Assembly: GCA_947175555.1 (NCBI GenBank)
Contig: CAMWNK010000012.1
Coordinates: 1-41,247, forward strand
Source of the DNA: an uncultured Clostridia bacterium
GTDB taxonomy: Bacteria; Bacillota; Clostridia; Christensenellales; UBA3700
Direction of reading: 5' to 3'
Length of the DNA stretch: 41,247 nt
Under the pieces are notes generated by a model. That model did not search any database, was not told the origin of the DNA, and was given only the letters and a program-made list of their open reading frames with translations. This document shows positions 35,456 through 41,247 of this stretch, one piece after another. Each line of letters begins with the position of its first letter. Position 1 is the first letter of the stretch. Both the position numbers and the translations under genes were made by a program.

Positions 35456-36010
35456 ATGAAGAGGTCGCACTCCTACGAGATAGCGCTTTCTGCGATATCC
35501 GCGGCAATGGCTGTCGCCTTTATCGTGGCGCAGGCATATGTGCCGATTATGACAATCGCTATCAACGTTATGGCGGCTATGGCTGTCAATCTTCCGTTTA
35601 CTAAAGACATGTGGAAGGGCGGCGTTCTTGCTTACGTAGCGGCGTCGGGGTTAGGCTTTCTTATCGTCAATATCAAGGCATTGCCATTTATAATGCTCTT
35701 CGGCGCATATTCGGTGCTGATGTGGCTGCTTGACTTTAAGTTTTATCAATCGGCTAAATTAAATAAAATCATTAAGATAGCAATTATCGCGCTTATCAAG
35801 ATAGGCTTTTATCTGCTCATGTTTTGGGCGTGCTACGTGCTTATGGACATCGCGCTCGATACGGCAAGTATATTCGGTAAGACTTTCAATCTCAATTTCT
35901 ATATAGTGTGGGGCGTGTGTTTTGCTGTGTTTTGCTTATACGATCCTCTTATCAGATGGGTGTTTAAGTGCGAAAAGGCTTTGATAAACAGAATTATCAA
36001 AAAAGATTGA
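35456..36010 (+). CDS. Uncharacterised multi-pass membrane protein
   Basis: From ATG 35456, one base after the preceding stop, the protein has 184 residues with about five hydrophobic helices (AISAAMAVAFIVAQAYVPIM and further ones). A longer frame from 35309 overlaps the Cys-rich gene and has no binding site. GGAGGAG lies about 20 nt upstream, too far, so translation probably depends on coupling. The layout vaguely recalls small transporter S-components, but I cannot confirm a family. It is the last gene of the trpS-DUF5685 transcript. Confidence 0.7.
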   Translation: MKRSHSYEIALSAISAAMAVAFIVAQAYVPIMTIAINVMAAMAVNLPFTKDMWKGGVLAYVAASGLGFLIVNIKALPFIMLFGAYSVLMWLLDFKFYQSAKLNKIIKIAIIALIKIGFYLLMFWACYVLMDIALDTASIFGKTFNLNFYIVWGVCFAVFCLYDPLIRWVFKCEKALINRIIKKD

Positions 36011-36284
36011 TTTTTGTGATTGCAAAATAAATTCTTCTATTACACTTGGTTGCGGAGCAACATATTAGCCGCATTATGCGTTGTGGGCAATAGACGTATC
36101 CTTGTTCTGACCTTGGACGCAGTTGATATTACTTTAAGATTTGATATAGATAATTGCAATTAATTTGCAATATAAGTGCCTTGAGCCGTTATGCTATAAA
36201 GCATTTGGCTTTCTATTACGATACTGAAAATAAGTCGTTACTGACAATAGATTTATATATATATTGTATAATAGTTATATTAAT
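36011..36284. other. AT-rich intergenic stretch, no gene seen
   Basis: Only short palindromes are visible (GTTGC-GGA-GCAAC near 36049, ATGCT-ATAA-AGCAT further on). There is no open frame with a ribosome binding site and no tRNA-like pattern. Confidence 0.5.
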
Positions 36285-36317
36285 ATAATAAGACCGCCGA
36301 TTAAGCGGTCTTATTAT
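36285..36317. terminator. Bidirectional terminator between convergent operons
   Basis: ATAATAAGACCGC (36285-36297) and GCGGTCTTATTAT (36305-36317) form a perfect 13-bp stem with a 7-nt loop, AT-rich at the base on both sides. It lies 12 nt beyond the DUF4097 stop and closes the plus-strand unit as well. Confidence 0.85.
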
Positions 36318-36329
36318 TCAGTAGGTGGA

Positions 36330-37280
36330 TTAGTCCATCTTCTTTATATTGGCATTGTTAGAGCCTAAATTTTCTACTATAGGGTTGCCCCAGTATTTAA
36401 TATCGGCAGAGCCGCTTACCGATACGGTAAGTCTTTCGCTTACGTTCAGCTCAATCTCGCACGAGCCCGACGAGTGCACGGACGCGACTGTCAGCGCAAA
36501 GTCTTTTGCGCTTATTTCGGTAGAGCCGGAGGAGTGCACTGTAAGTTTATTACCGCTGCCGGATAGCTCTATATCCGTGCTTCCCGAGCCGTCCACTGTG
36601 ATTGTAGGGCAGGTAAGCTGAGTGCAGCTAAGTTCTACGCTGCCCGATACTTTGGCACTAAGCGAGTTGGCAACGCCCGATAACTCTATATCGGCAGAGC
36701 CGCTTGCCCTTACGCTAATGTCTTGGAACGTCCCTCTTGCGCCGAATTTTGCAGAGCCCGACGCCGTTATTGCAATGCTTTTTGCGGTTATGTTAGCGGC
36801 TTTAAGCTCGGTAGAGCCTGATATATCCAGGTCAAAGTCGCCGTATTCCCAGTCGGGCAGTTCCGCGCTCAGCGAGCCGCTTATCGTACCGCGCAGACTC
36901 AGTATTGTCTCCTCGGGTACGGTGAGTATGATATCTGTGGTTTGCTCTTTGTACATCACTCTGTGCCACCACTTCATTGAGCTCGCCGTCTCGTTGATTC
37001 TCAGCTTGCCGCCTTGCACCGCTACGCTGAAGGTGGTAAGTAAGCTGTCGCTGTAGGTGAGGCTATAGTCCTCTCCGCGTTGCAGTATCAGTCGGTGTCC
37101 GCTGCGCAGATTCATATCTATTTCATTAAACGAGGCGGAGGAGATGAAAGTCTTTTCGGCATACTCGGCGTCTTTAGTGAACAGTCTGCTTGTACCCTTG
37201 AAGTATACTGCACAGCCCACGCCCGCAATCAGCGCGCCTACGGCAACTATTATTATCATTGCAAGGACAAACTTTTTCAT
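36330..37280 (-). CDS. DUF4097/GIN-domain membrane-anchored protein with SGS repeats
   Basis: This 316-residue protein has an N-terminal membrane helix (FVLAMIIIVAVGALIAGVGC) and an external beta-solenoid-like part. About nine turns contain the SGS tripeptide every 19-20 residues (ISGSLS, ISGSTE, ASGSAK, ASGSAD, VSGSVE, GSGSTD, SSGSTE, SSGSCE, VSGSADIKYWGNP), typical of DUF4097/DUF2807 head domains. GGAGG precedes its ATG. It is the last gene of a PadR-DUF1700-DUF4097 unit, each overlapping by 4 nt. Function is unknown; envelope sensing or structure is inferred from the family context. Confidence 0.88.
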   Translation of the reverse strand: MKKFVLAMIIIVAVGALIAGVGCAVYFKGTSRLFTKDAEYAEKTFISSASFNEIDMNLRSGHRLILQRGEDYSLTYSDSLLTTFSVAVQGGKLRINETASSMKWWHRVMYKEQTTDIILTVPEETILSLRGTISGSLSAELPDWEYGDFDLDISGSTELKAANITAKSIAITASGSAKFGARGTFQDISVRASGSADIELSGVANSLSAKVSGSVELSCTQLTCPTITVDGSGSTDIELSGSGNKLTVHSSGSTEISAKDFALTVASVHSSGSCEIELNVSERLTVSVSGSADIKYWGNPIVENLGSNNANIKKMD

Positions 37281-37924
37281 GCTCTTCCTCCCCGTATTCC
37301 CAATCCGAACTTAATTATTCCGAAATACGCTCTTATCAGATTTATTACGCACAGCATTAGCAGGCAGCCTGCTCCGAAAGCTGCTATTCCCGAGCCAAGT
37401 CCTATTAAGAAAGCTCCAAAGCTGTTTGTCATCATAAAGAACGATACTACGCACATCGCAATTCCCGACAGAGGAATCGCCATCCCCACGCCGATTAGTA
37501 CCAGCAGCACTATTCCGCCTACGAATGCTATCAGTAAAGTTAGCGGTAATAGCAATATTGTAAGGCAGCCCCTTCCGCTGCGCGCGGGGCGGTAGCTGTC
37601 ATAGACGGGCGGGGTATATACGTTGCCCTGTCTGTCATTATTCTTATTGTCGCTGTTTGCGGATGAATTGACGCCGCCTTCCATTATTTCGTCCGCCGCG
37701 CTATAGGCGGTCTGCGTCTTGCTTTTATCGTCGCTCACTACGTTAATGGCAACGTCCTCGGGGAAGCCGAATTCCTTTAATATATCCGCTTCGCCGACGC
37801 CGCTCTCGCGCTTGTCGTTGTATATCTCCTCGTAATAGTTGATTACGGCTTGCGCTTCCGCGCCCGTTATGCCGTGCCGCTCCAAAGCGCGCCGCAGATC
37901 GTCTATCCATATCTTATAGTTCAT
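37277..37924 (-). CDS. DUF1700 (HAAS-type) membrane protein
   Basis: This 215-residue protein has the family's N-terminal helical domain (WIDDLRRALERHGITGAEAQAVINYYEEIYNDK in short blocks, with FGFPEDVA), a disordered Asn/Ser-rich linker and three or four C-terminal membrane helices. Such domains act as partners of PadR-type regulators and DUF4097 proteins in many Firmicutes. GGAGG precedes the ATG. It overlaps padR and the DUF4097 gene by 4 nt each. Confidence 0.88.
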   Translation of the reverse strand: MNYKIWIDDLRRALERHGITGAEAQAVINYYEEIYNDKRESGVGEADILKEFGFPEDVAINVVSDDKSKTQTAYSAADEIMEGGVNSSANSDNKNNDRQGNVYTPPVYDSYRPARSGRGCLTILLLPLTLLIAFVGGIVLLVLIGVGMAIPLSGIAMCVVSFFMMTNSFGAFLIGLGSGIAAFGAGCLLMLCVINLIRAYFGIIKFGLGIRGGRA

Positions 37925-38238
37925 AGCTTCCCTCCACGATTATTCAAGTAGCGGTATATTGTCATTATCTCTTCCATATCTCGGTAAAACTCTCTTAGCT
38001 GAGTCTTTCCCTTTTCCGTTATCTTATAGTATTTTCGCAATCTTCCGTTATACTCGCGGTTGCGAGTGCTCACCGCGCCCGAGGCTTCCAGTCTGCGCAG
38101 TACGGGGTATAGGGTGGATTCCGATATCTCGATATAGGGCGATAGCTGTCCGATTATCTTATATCCGTAGGACTCTTCCTCGCATATGGCTGCCAGTACG
38201 CAACCTTCGAGCAATCCCTTCTTCAGCTGAGAATCCAA
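37921..38238 (-). CDS. PadR family transcriptional regulator
   Basis: The 105-residue protein has the PadR winged helix: LKKGLLEGCVLAAICEEESYGYKI, SESTLYPVLRRLEASGAV and YYKITEKGKTQLREF, with a short C-terminal dimer helix typical of the small PadR subgroup. The TTG start at 38238 is supported by GGAGG 6 nt upstream. It is first in a unit with DUF1700 and DUF4097, and a palindrome over the promoter suggests it represses its own operon. The inducer is unknown. Confidence 0.92.
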   Translation of the reverse strand: MDSQLKKGLLEGCVLAAICEEESYGYKIIGQLSPYIEISESTLYPVLRRLEASGAVSTRNREYNGRLRKYYKITEKGKTQLREFYRDMEEIMTIYRYLNNRGGKL

Positions 38239-38265
38239 TTTATACCTCCATACTATTCATTACAT

Positions 38266-38297
38266 AATACTATACATTGCATAGTATTGCTTGTCAA
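38266..38297 (-). promoter_or_regulatory. padR operon promoter with overlapping palindromic operator
   Basis: On the minus strand TTGACA (38292-38297), a 17-bp spacer and TATAGT (38269-38274) form a strong promoter. AATACTAT (38266-38273) and ATAGTATT (38281-38288), 7 nt apart, are a perfect 8-bp inverted repeat covering the -10 box and half the spacer. A further half-site, CATACTATTC (38249-38258), follows. PadR bound here would block RNA polymerase. Confidence 0.82.
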
Positions 38298-38467
38298 CTG
38301 ATTTTCAGCCCTTTTTGCGTCTTACAGCTTATAATGAGGATAGGGGTAATAGTGTATAATGATAGGCGCTTATATTGCACGGTTGCGTAAGATAATATGC
38401 GCCGCTTTATGCGTCTGATATCAGTGATAGTCGTATCCGTTTTTATAATATGAAGATTTTCGTTGCG

Positions 38468-38959
38468 CTATCTGCGTATTAGTTCTTTAGCCTGCTTGCC
38501 GCTGATATGCTCGATTTTCAGCTCTAAGGCATTGAGCGCAGGGTAGTAGCGGTTGATTTCTTCCTCGCGCCCGTTATCGCTGTCTTGGGGGCAATACTTG
38601 ATTGCAAGTTTAGCTACCGCGATAGTCTTATCAGGCTCTTGGGTTATTTCCTTTACTTTGCCAAAGACTATTACACTCTTGTAGTACGTAGTATATTCGC
38701 TCTCCACCACGTCGTCCTTAGCTATCACGCACAGCGATGCCTTATCGTTGCGCCTTATCGCGTCTAATTTGTGTCCTGCCTTAGCGCAATGGAAGTATAT
38801 TGCATTATTGTCCCTATCGTATACGTAGCTTAGCGGCACGCCGTAAGGATATCCGTCGTCGCCCGATACCGATAGCACGCCCGAGCTTGCTCTGATAAGT
38901 ATCTCCTCACACTCTTGTTGACTCAACTGTTGATTGGCTCTGCGCATCTGTCTGAACAT
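38468..38959 (-). CDS. Pyridoxamine 5'-phosphate oxidase-fold flavin-binding protein
   Basis: This 163-residue protein matches the NimA-like branch of the split-barrel family: ILIRASSGVLSVSGDDGYPYGVPLSY in short blocks, IYFHCAKAGHKLDAIRRND and SVIVFGKVKEI. Members bind FMN or related cofactors; some reduce nitroimidazoles, most have no known substrate. AGAGGT precedes the ATG. The gene reads away from the inverted-repeat element upstream and has its own extended -10 box at 38996-39004. The 229-bp gap between it and padR holds no gene. Confidence 0.87.
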   Translation of the reverse strand: MFRQMRRANQQLSQQECEEILIRASSGVLSVSGDDGYPYGVPLSYVYDRDNNAIYFHCAKAGHKLDAIRRNDKASLCVIAKDDVVESEYTTYYKSVIVFGKVKEITQEPDKTIAVAKLAIKYCPQDSDNGREEEINRYYPALNALELKIEHISGKQAKELIRR

Positions 38960-38995
38960 TGCTTACCTCTTATTACGCTGCTTATTATTTATATA

Positions 38996-39004
38996 ATTAT
39001 AGCA
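38996..39004 (-). promoter_or_regulatory. Extended -10 box of the flavin-binding protein gene
   Basis: On the minus strand TGCTATAAT carries a perfect -10 (38996-39001) with the TGn extension; no good -35 is seen. It lies about 40 nt before the start codon and would make the gene independent of the invertible segment. Confidence 0.55.
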
Positions 39005-39058
39005 TATCATTTACTCATTACTGTAGCTATAGTCATTATTTCATTGCTGTTTTTATTT

Positions 39059-39087
39059 AAAAAATATTAGCGGCATCAGTGCGCCGC
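39059..39087 (-). terminator. Candidate terminator facing the inverted-repeat promoter
   Basis: On the minus strand GCGGC pairs with GCCGC (39083-39087 with 39070-39074) around an 8-nt loop. TAATA and then TTTTTT (A6 at 39059-39064 on the + strand) follow. It lies just outside the left repeat arm, in the path of the minus-strand promoter at 39152-39180. Confidence 0.5.
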
Positions 39088-39089
39088 CT

Positions 39090-39118
39090 TGTACATGTAT
39101 TAGTATAATTGATGATCA
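39090..39118 (+). repeat. Left arm of 29-bp inverted repeat
   Basis: The arm starts TGTACATGTATTAG and ends TTGATGATCA. It matches the complement of 39238-39266 at 27 of 29 positions, the inner 20 bp without mismatch. The two differences are GT against AA at arm positions 8-9. Confidence 0.95.
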
Positions 39119-39151
39119 TTTTTTCAATGAGTAGCCGATAATTGTATTAAT

Positions 39152-39180
39152 ATTTTAGCCTTTAAGTAATAATAAGTCAA
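39152..39180 (-). promoter_or_regulatory. Sigma-A promoter inside the inverted-repeat segment
   Basis: On the minus strand TTGACT (39175-39180), a spacer of exactly 17 bp and TAAAAT (39152-39157) differ from consensus by one base each. Transcripts would start near 39145 and run through the left arm towards the hairpin at 39059-39087. Confidence 0.8.
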
Positions 39181-39237
39181 TATCTTAACGCGTAAAACGA
39201 CGAAAAACCATATATTTCCTCGCAATTCTTCCGCCCG

Positions 39238-39266
39238 TGATCATCAATTATACTAATTTATGTACA
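39238..39266 (-). repeat. Right arm of 29-bp inverted repeat
   Basis: This is the inverted copy of 39090-39118 with two mismatches. It begins TGATCATCAA and ends TTTATGTACA; both end hexamers, TGATCA and TGTACA, are themselves palindromes. Confidence 0.95.
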
Positions 39267-39392
39267 TTTTTTCGGATTAAATTTCGACGCCGATATACAA
39301 TATCTGAGATAAACGGAACAATTTCGCATTGCTCTTAAATATACGCTGAGATAACTATAAATCGAAATAGTAGTCGTGTATACGGAGTTATA

Positions 39393-41247
39393 GTGTCAAG
39401 TAGAAGATATAGATTAATATCAACTATTTCTGCGGCAATTATTATTGTCGCGGTACTTCTATGCTTTTGCTTTATTTCTGTAGATAATATCAATAACGCA
39501 TTTGCTTTCACCGCAAGTAATATGACAAATGATACTGTCATAGATATCGGCGATATATTGCTTGACAGCTACGCGGACCGTACTGACGGAAAGGTATTCG
39601 ATGGCGAAGTTATGCAATCATTGTATGCTAAGTTGACAGGCAATGCGGCAAAAGATACTATTGCCGATGTAGACGCTTTGGGTACGCAGACAGCCGCGCA
39701 GATACGCTCTAATAATGGTAATAAAGATATCGTACTCACCATGGACGGGCAGAAGTGGACCGTAACACATCTTACTAAAGATAGGTCTGGCAATACGATA
39801 GCGACGCTATGGCTTGCTACGGCGACGGAGACGAGCGAGTTGAATAAATGGAGTGCAAGTACTCCTACTGATTATCCGTCAAATATGTACAGTAGCAGTT
39901 ACATAAGAGCAGACGTGCTTAATAGCGGCGGAAGCGGATATGTAGCTAATAATGGTGATACTGAGCTTACTAAGGTAGAGCAGCGTGATACGCATAAATA
40001 CGCAAGACTTACAATGCCTAATGTGGCAGGTTCGCTTACAGACTTTATAGTTACCCCTGCTCAAGTAGCTTATCAAGAGACGGAAAATCAGTACGAAAGT
40101 GGTGGAATGGGTTATACTATGTCCAATGAGGCGTACGGCAGTCCAAGCGGCACGGCAAATTGGATGGATATCACCTTTAATTACAGTGGAAAGAGCGGCT
40201 ACTCGGAATGGAAGAACGACTATATATGGCTACCGTCTTTAACAGAAACAGGATATAACACCACATATACCGGAATATGGGGATTATCTAACAGACAACG
40301 ATCCAACTCAGTCGAATCCTGGCTGCGCGTTGCTCACTCTGCTAGTGCTGCTAGTATGGGTGCCATGCGTGCGGCGGGCAATAGCTATGTCTTCAATAAT
40401 GTAACGACTAGTTACGCCGTCCGTCCCGCGTTTCACTTGAATCTTGACTTGGCGGCAGAGTATAGCGGTGGAGTTGCCTTGGCTGAGCCTACAGACGTAA
40501 CTGTAGAATATAAGGGCTCTGCGCTTACGTTGGACGACATAGCGGCGGAGCAAAAAAAGTGGTTCAATGCCCAGCAGCTTAGTATAACATATGATAGCGA
40601 GATTAAAGACGCGGGCACATATAAAGTAAAGGCAGAGATTAAGGCAGAGCTCGCTGCTGACGGTCTTACTTTCGAAGGCGAGCCGAATACTACCGCAGGC
40701 GAGAGCGATACGGTGCGCTACTTTAACTTTACCGTAACAAAGAAGAAGATAGGAATAACTGCAAGATTAGATAGCGGCGGACTGCCGACGGTAACGCTCA
40801 AGAACGCAGGCGACATATACACAGGCGACACTCCGCAAAACGGTCGCGCGCCGAGCTTCGGCTTTACGTACACCTCAAGCGGTGGAGTTACTTCCGATAC
40901 CTTGCCAACGGCGGTAGGTACGTATACTGCAACAGCTAAGTTGACTAATGACTGTAATTATGAAATAGACACAGCAAATAGTACGCTATCCGTAACATTC
41001 AAGATAGATAAGAAATCCGTGGATAAGCCTGCCTTATCGGGACAGGTAACCAAGCCGTACAGCGGAGTGGCGCAGAGCTTTACTCTGCAAGGAGTAACTG
41101 CAGACGTATCGCTTACTTTGCCCGACGGGGTAACGTATGCAGACGGCGCGCTTAGCGCAACTAATGCAGGGGTATATAAGATACGTGTTGCCTTAGCGGA
41201 TAACGGCGTAGCCACGCAGTGGGCGGACGGCACGGACAGCGCATATG
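39393..41247 (+). CDS. Secreted DUF6273/MBG-type surface protein (3' end missing)
   Basis: A GTG at 39393 with GGAG 5 nt upstream opens a frame that runs without a stop to the window end (618 codons); an in-frame stop lies upstream at 39336. The protein starts with a basic stretch and a signal helix (STISAAIIIVAVLLCFCFIS), likely cut after AFA near residue 40. Residues about 70-370 match the DUF6273 layout (YIWLPSLTETGY, GIWGLSNRQR, SYAVRPAFHLNLDL). From about 380 come MBG/Ig-like repeats (VEYKGSALTLDDI, KDAGTYKVKA, AVGTYTATAKL, KPYSGVAQSF). It is exported and probably surface-displayed. No strong promoter faces it in the given orientation; the inverted-repeat segment upstream could supply one. 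Confidence 0.88.
   Translation, partial: MSSRRYRLISTISAAIIIVAVLLCFCFISVDNINNAFAFTASNMTNDTVIDIGDILLDSYADRTDGKVFDGEVMQSLYAKLTGNAAKDTIADVDALGTQTAAQIRSNNGNKDIVLTMDGQKWTVTHLTKDRSGNTIATLWLATATETSELNKWSASTPTDYPSNMYSSSYIRADVLNSGGSGYVANNGDTELTKVEQRDTHKYARLTMPNVAGSLTDFIVTPAQVAYQETENQYESGGMGYTMSNEAYGSPSGTANWMDITFNYSGKSGYSEWKNDYIWLPSLTETGYNTTYTGIWGLSNRQRSNSVESWLRVAHSASAASMGAMRAAGNSYVFNNVTTSYAVRPAFHLNLDLAAEYSGGVALAEPTDVTVEYKGSALTLDDIAAEQKKWFNAQQLSITYDSEIKDAGTYKVKAEIKAELAADGLTFEGEPNTTAGESDTVRYFNFTVTKKKIGITARLDSGGLPTVTLKNAGDIYTGDTPQNGRAPSFGFTYTSSGGVTSDTLPTAVGTYTATAKLTNDCNYEIDTANSTLSVTFKIDKKSVDKPALSGQVTKPYSGVAQSFTLQGVTADVSLTLPDGVTYADGALSATNAGVYKIRVALADNGVATQWADGTDSAY

Larger units (their letters stand above)
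39090..39266. other. Putative invertible promoter segment (inverton)
   Basis: Two 29-bp inverted arms enclose 119 bp with an outward sigma-A promoter on the minus strand. In the given orientation the promoter points away from the surface-protein gene that starts 126 bp to the right. After inversion its -10 box would lie near 39199-39204 on the plus strand, reading into that gene. The size, arm length and position before a surface gene fit known phase-variable invertons. No recombinase is encoded in the window. An insertion remnant of MITE type is the alternative. The remainder of the 433-bp gap shows no gene. Confidence 0.65.

Noticed and set aside
39090-39266. Miniature transposable element instead of an inverton
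   Set aside because: Size and terminal repeats would allow it, but no clear target-site duplication beyond TT is visible and an outward promoter before a surface gene is better explained by inversion. Kept as the alternative.

Overview
The window reads as a chromosomal segment of a low-to-mid GC Firmicute of the class Clostridia. The grounds are the Firmicutes-type HrcA/CIRCE heat-shock operon, the hemW-lepA / dnaK / rsmE-mtaB-rpsU / yqfC-yqfD-pgpH-ybeY-era-yqzL-recO gene neighbourhoods, sporulation-family genes (ylbJ, yqfC, yqfD), pyruvate phosphate dikinase, strong AGGAGG-type ribosome binding sites and sigma-A-like promoters. Large surface proteins with DUF6273-like and MBG/Ig-like domains suggest an uncultured gut clostridium; that last step is inference.

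Layout. 1-851: C-terminal end of a membrane-anchored surface protein. 950-2005 (-): YlbJ. 2273-10457 (+): CIRCE-controlled hrcA-grpE-dnaK-dnaJ-prmA-rsmE-mtaB, then a HIT protein and rpsU with its own promoter and terminator. 10458-12734: a mostly minus-strand stretch with a 39-residue membrane peptide, a glycerophosphodiester phosphodiesterase and a LUD-domain protein. 12827-16729 (+): lepA, hemW and an unknown membrane protein. 16897-18198 (-): a membrane-inserted M28 peptidase. 18336-22415 (+): a small membrane protein, a lipoprotein, oligoendopeptidase F and dnaB. 22528-27652 (+): yqfC-yqfD-7TM HD protein-ybeY-era-yqzL-recO; compared with Bacillus, phoH, dgkA, cdd and glyQS are absent, the HD protein lacks its extracellular domain and RecO lacks its zinc-finger region. 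27755-32715 (+): ppdK and a large lipoprotein. 32967-36010 (+): trpS, then DUF5685, a J-like protein with a very Cys-rich tail, and a membrane protein. 36330-38238 (-): a PadR-DUF1700-DUF4097 operon with a palindromic operator over its promoter. 38468-38959 (-): a pyridoxamine-phosphate-oxidase-fold protein. 39393-41247 (+): N-terminal 618 codons of a secreted DUF6273/MBG surface protein running off the window.

The most striking structure is a pair of 29-bp inverted repeats (27/29 identical, 119-bp spacer) at 39090-39266, upstream of that surface-protein gene. The spacer holds a good sigma-A promoter (TTGACT-17-TAAAAT) that points away from the surface gene, towards a hairpin plus T-tract. 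Inverting the segment would aim the promoter at the surface gene. This is the layout of a phase-variable invertible promoter, shown here in a presumed OFF orientation. The flip itself cannot be seen in one sequence.

Both window ends lie inside large surface-protein genes. No tRNA, rRNA, CRISPR array, transposase or recombinase gene was recognised.
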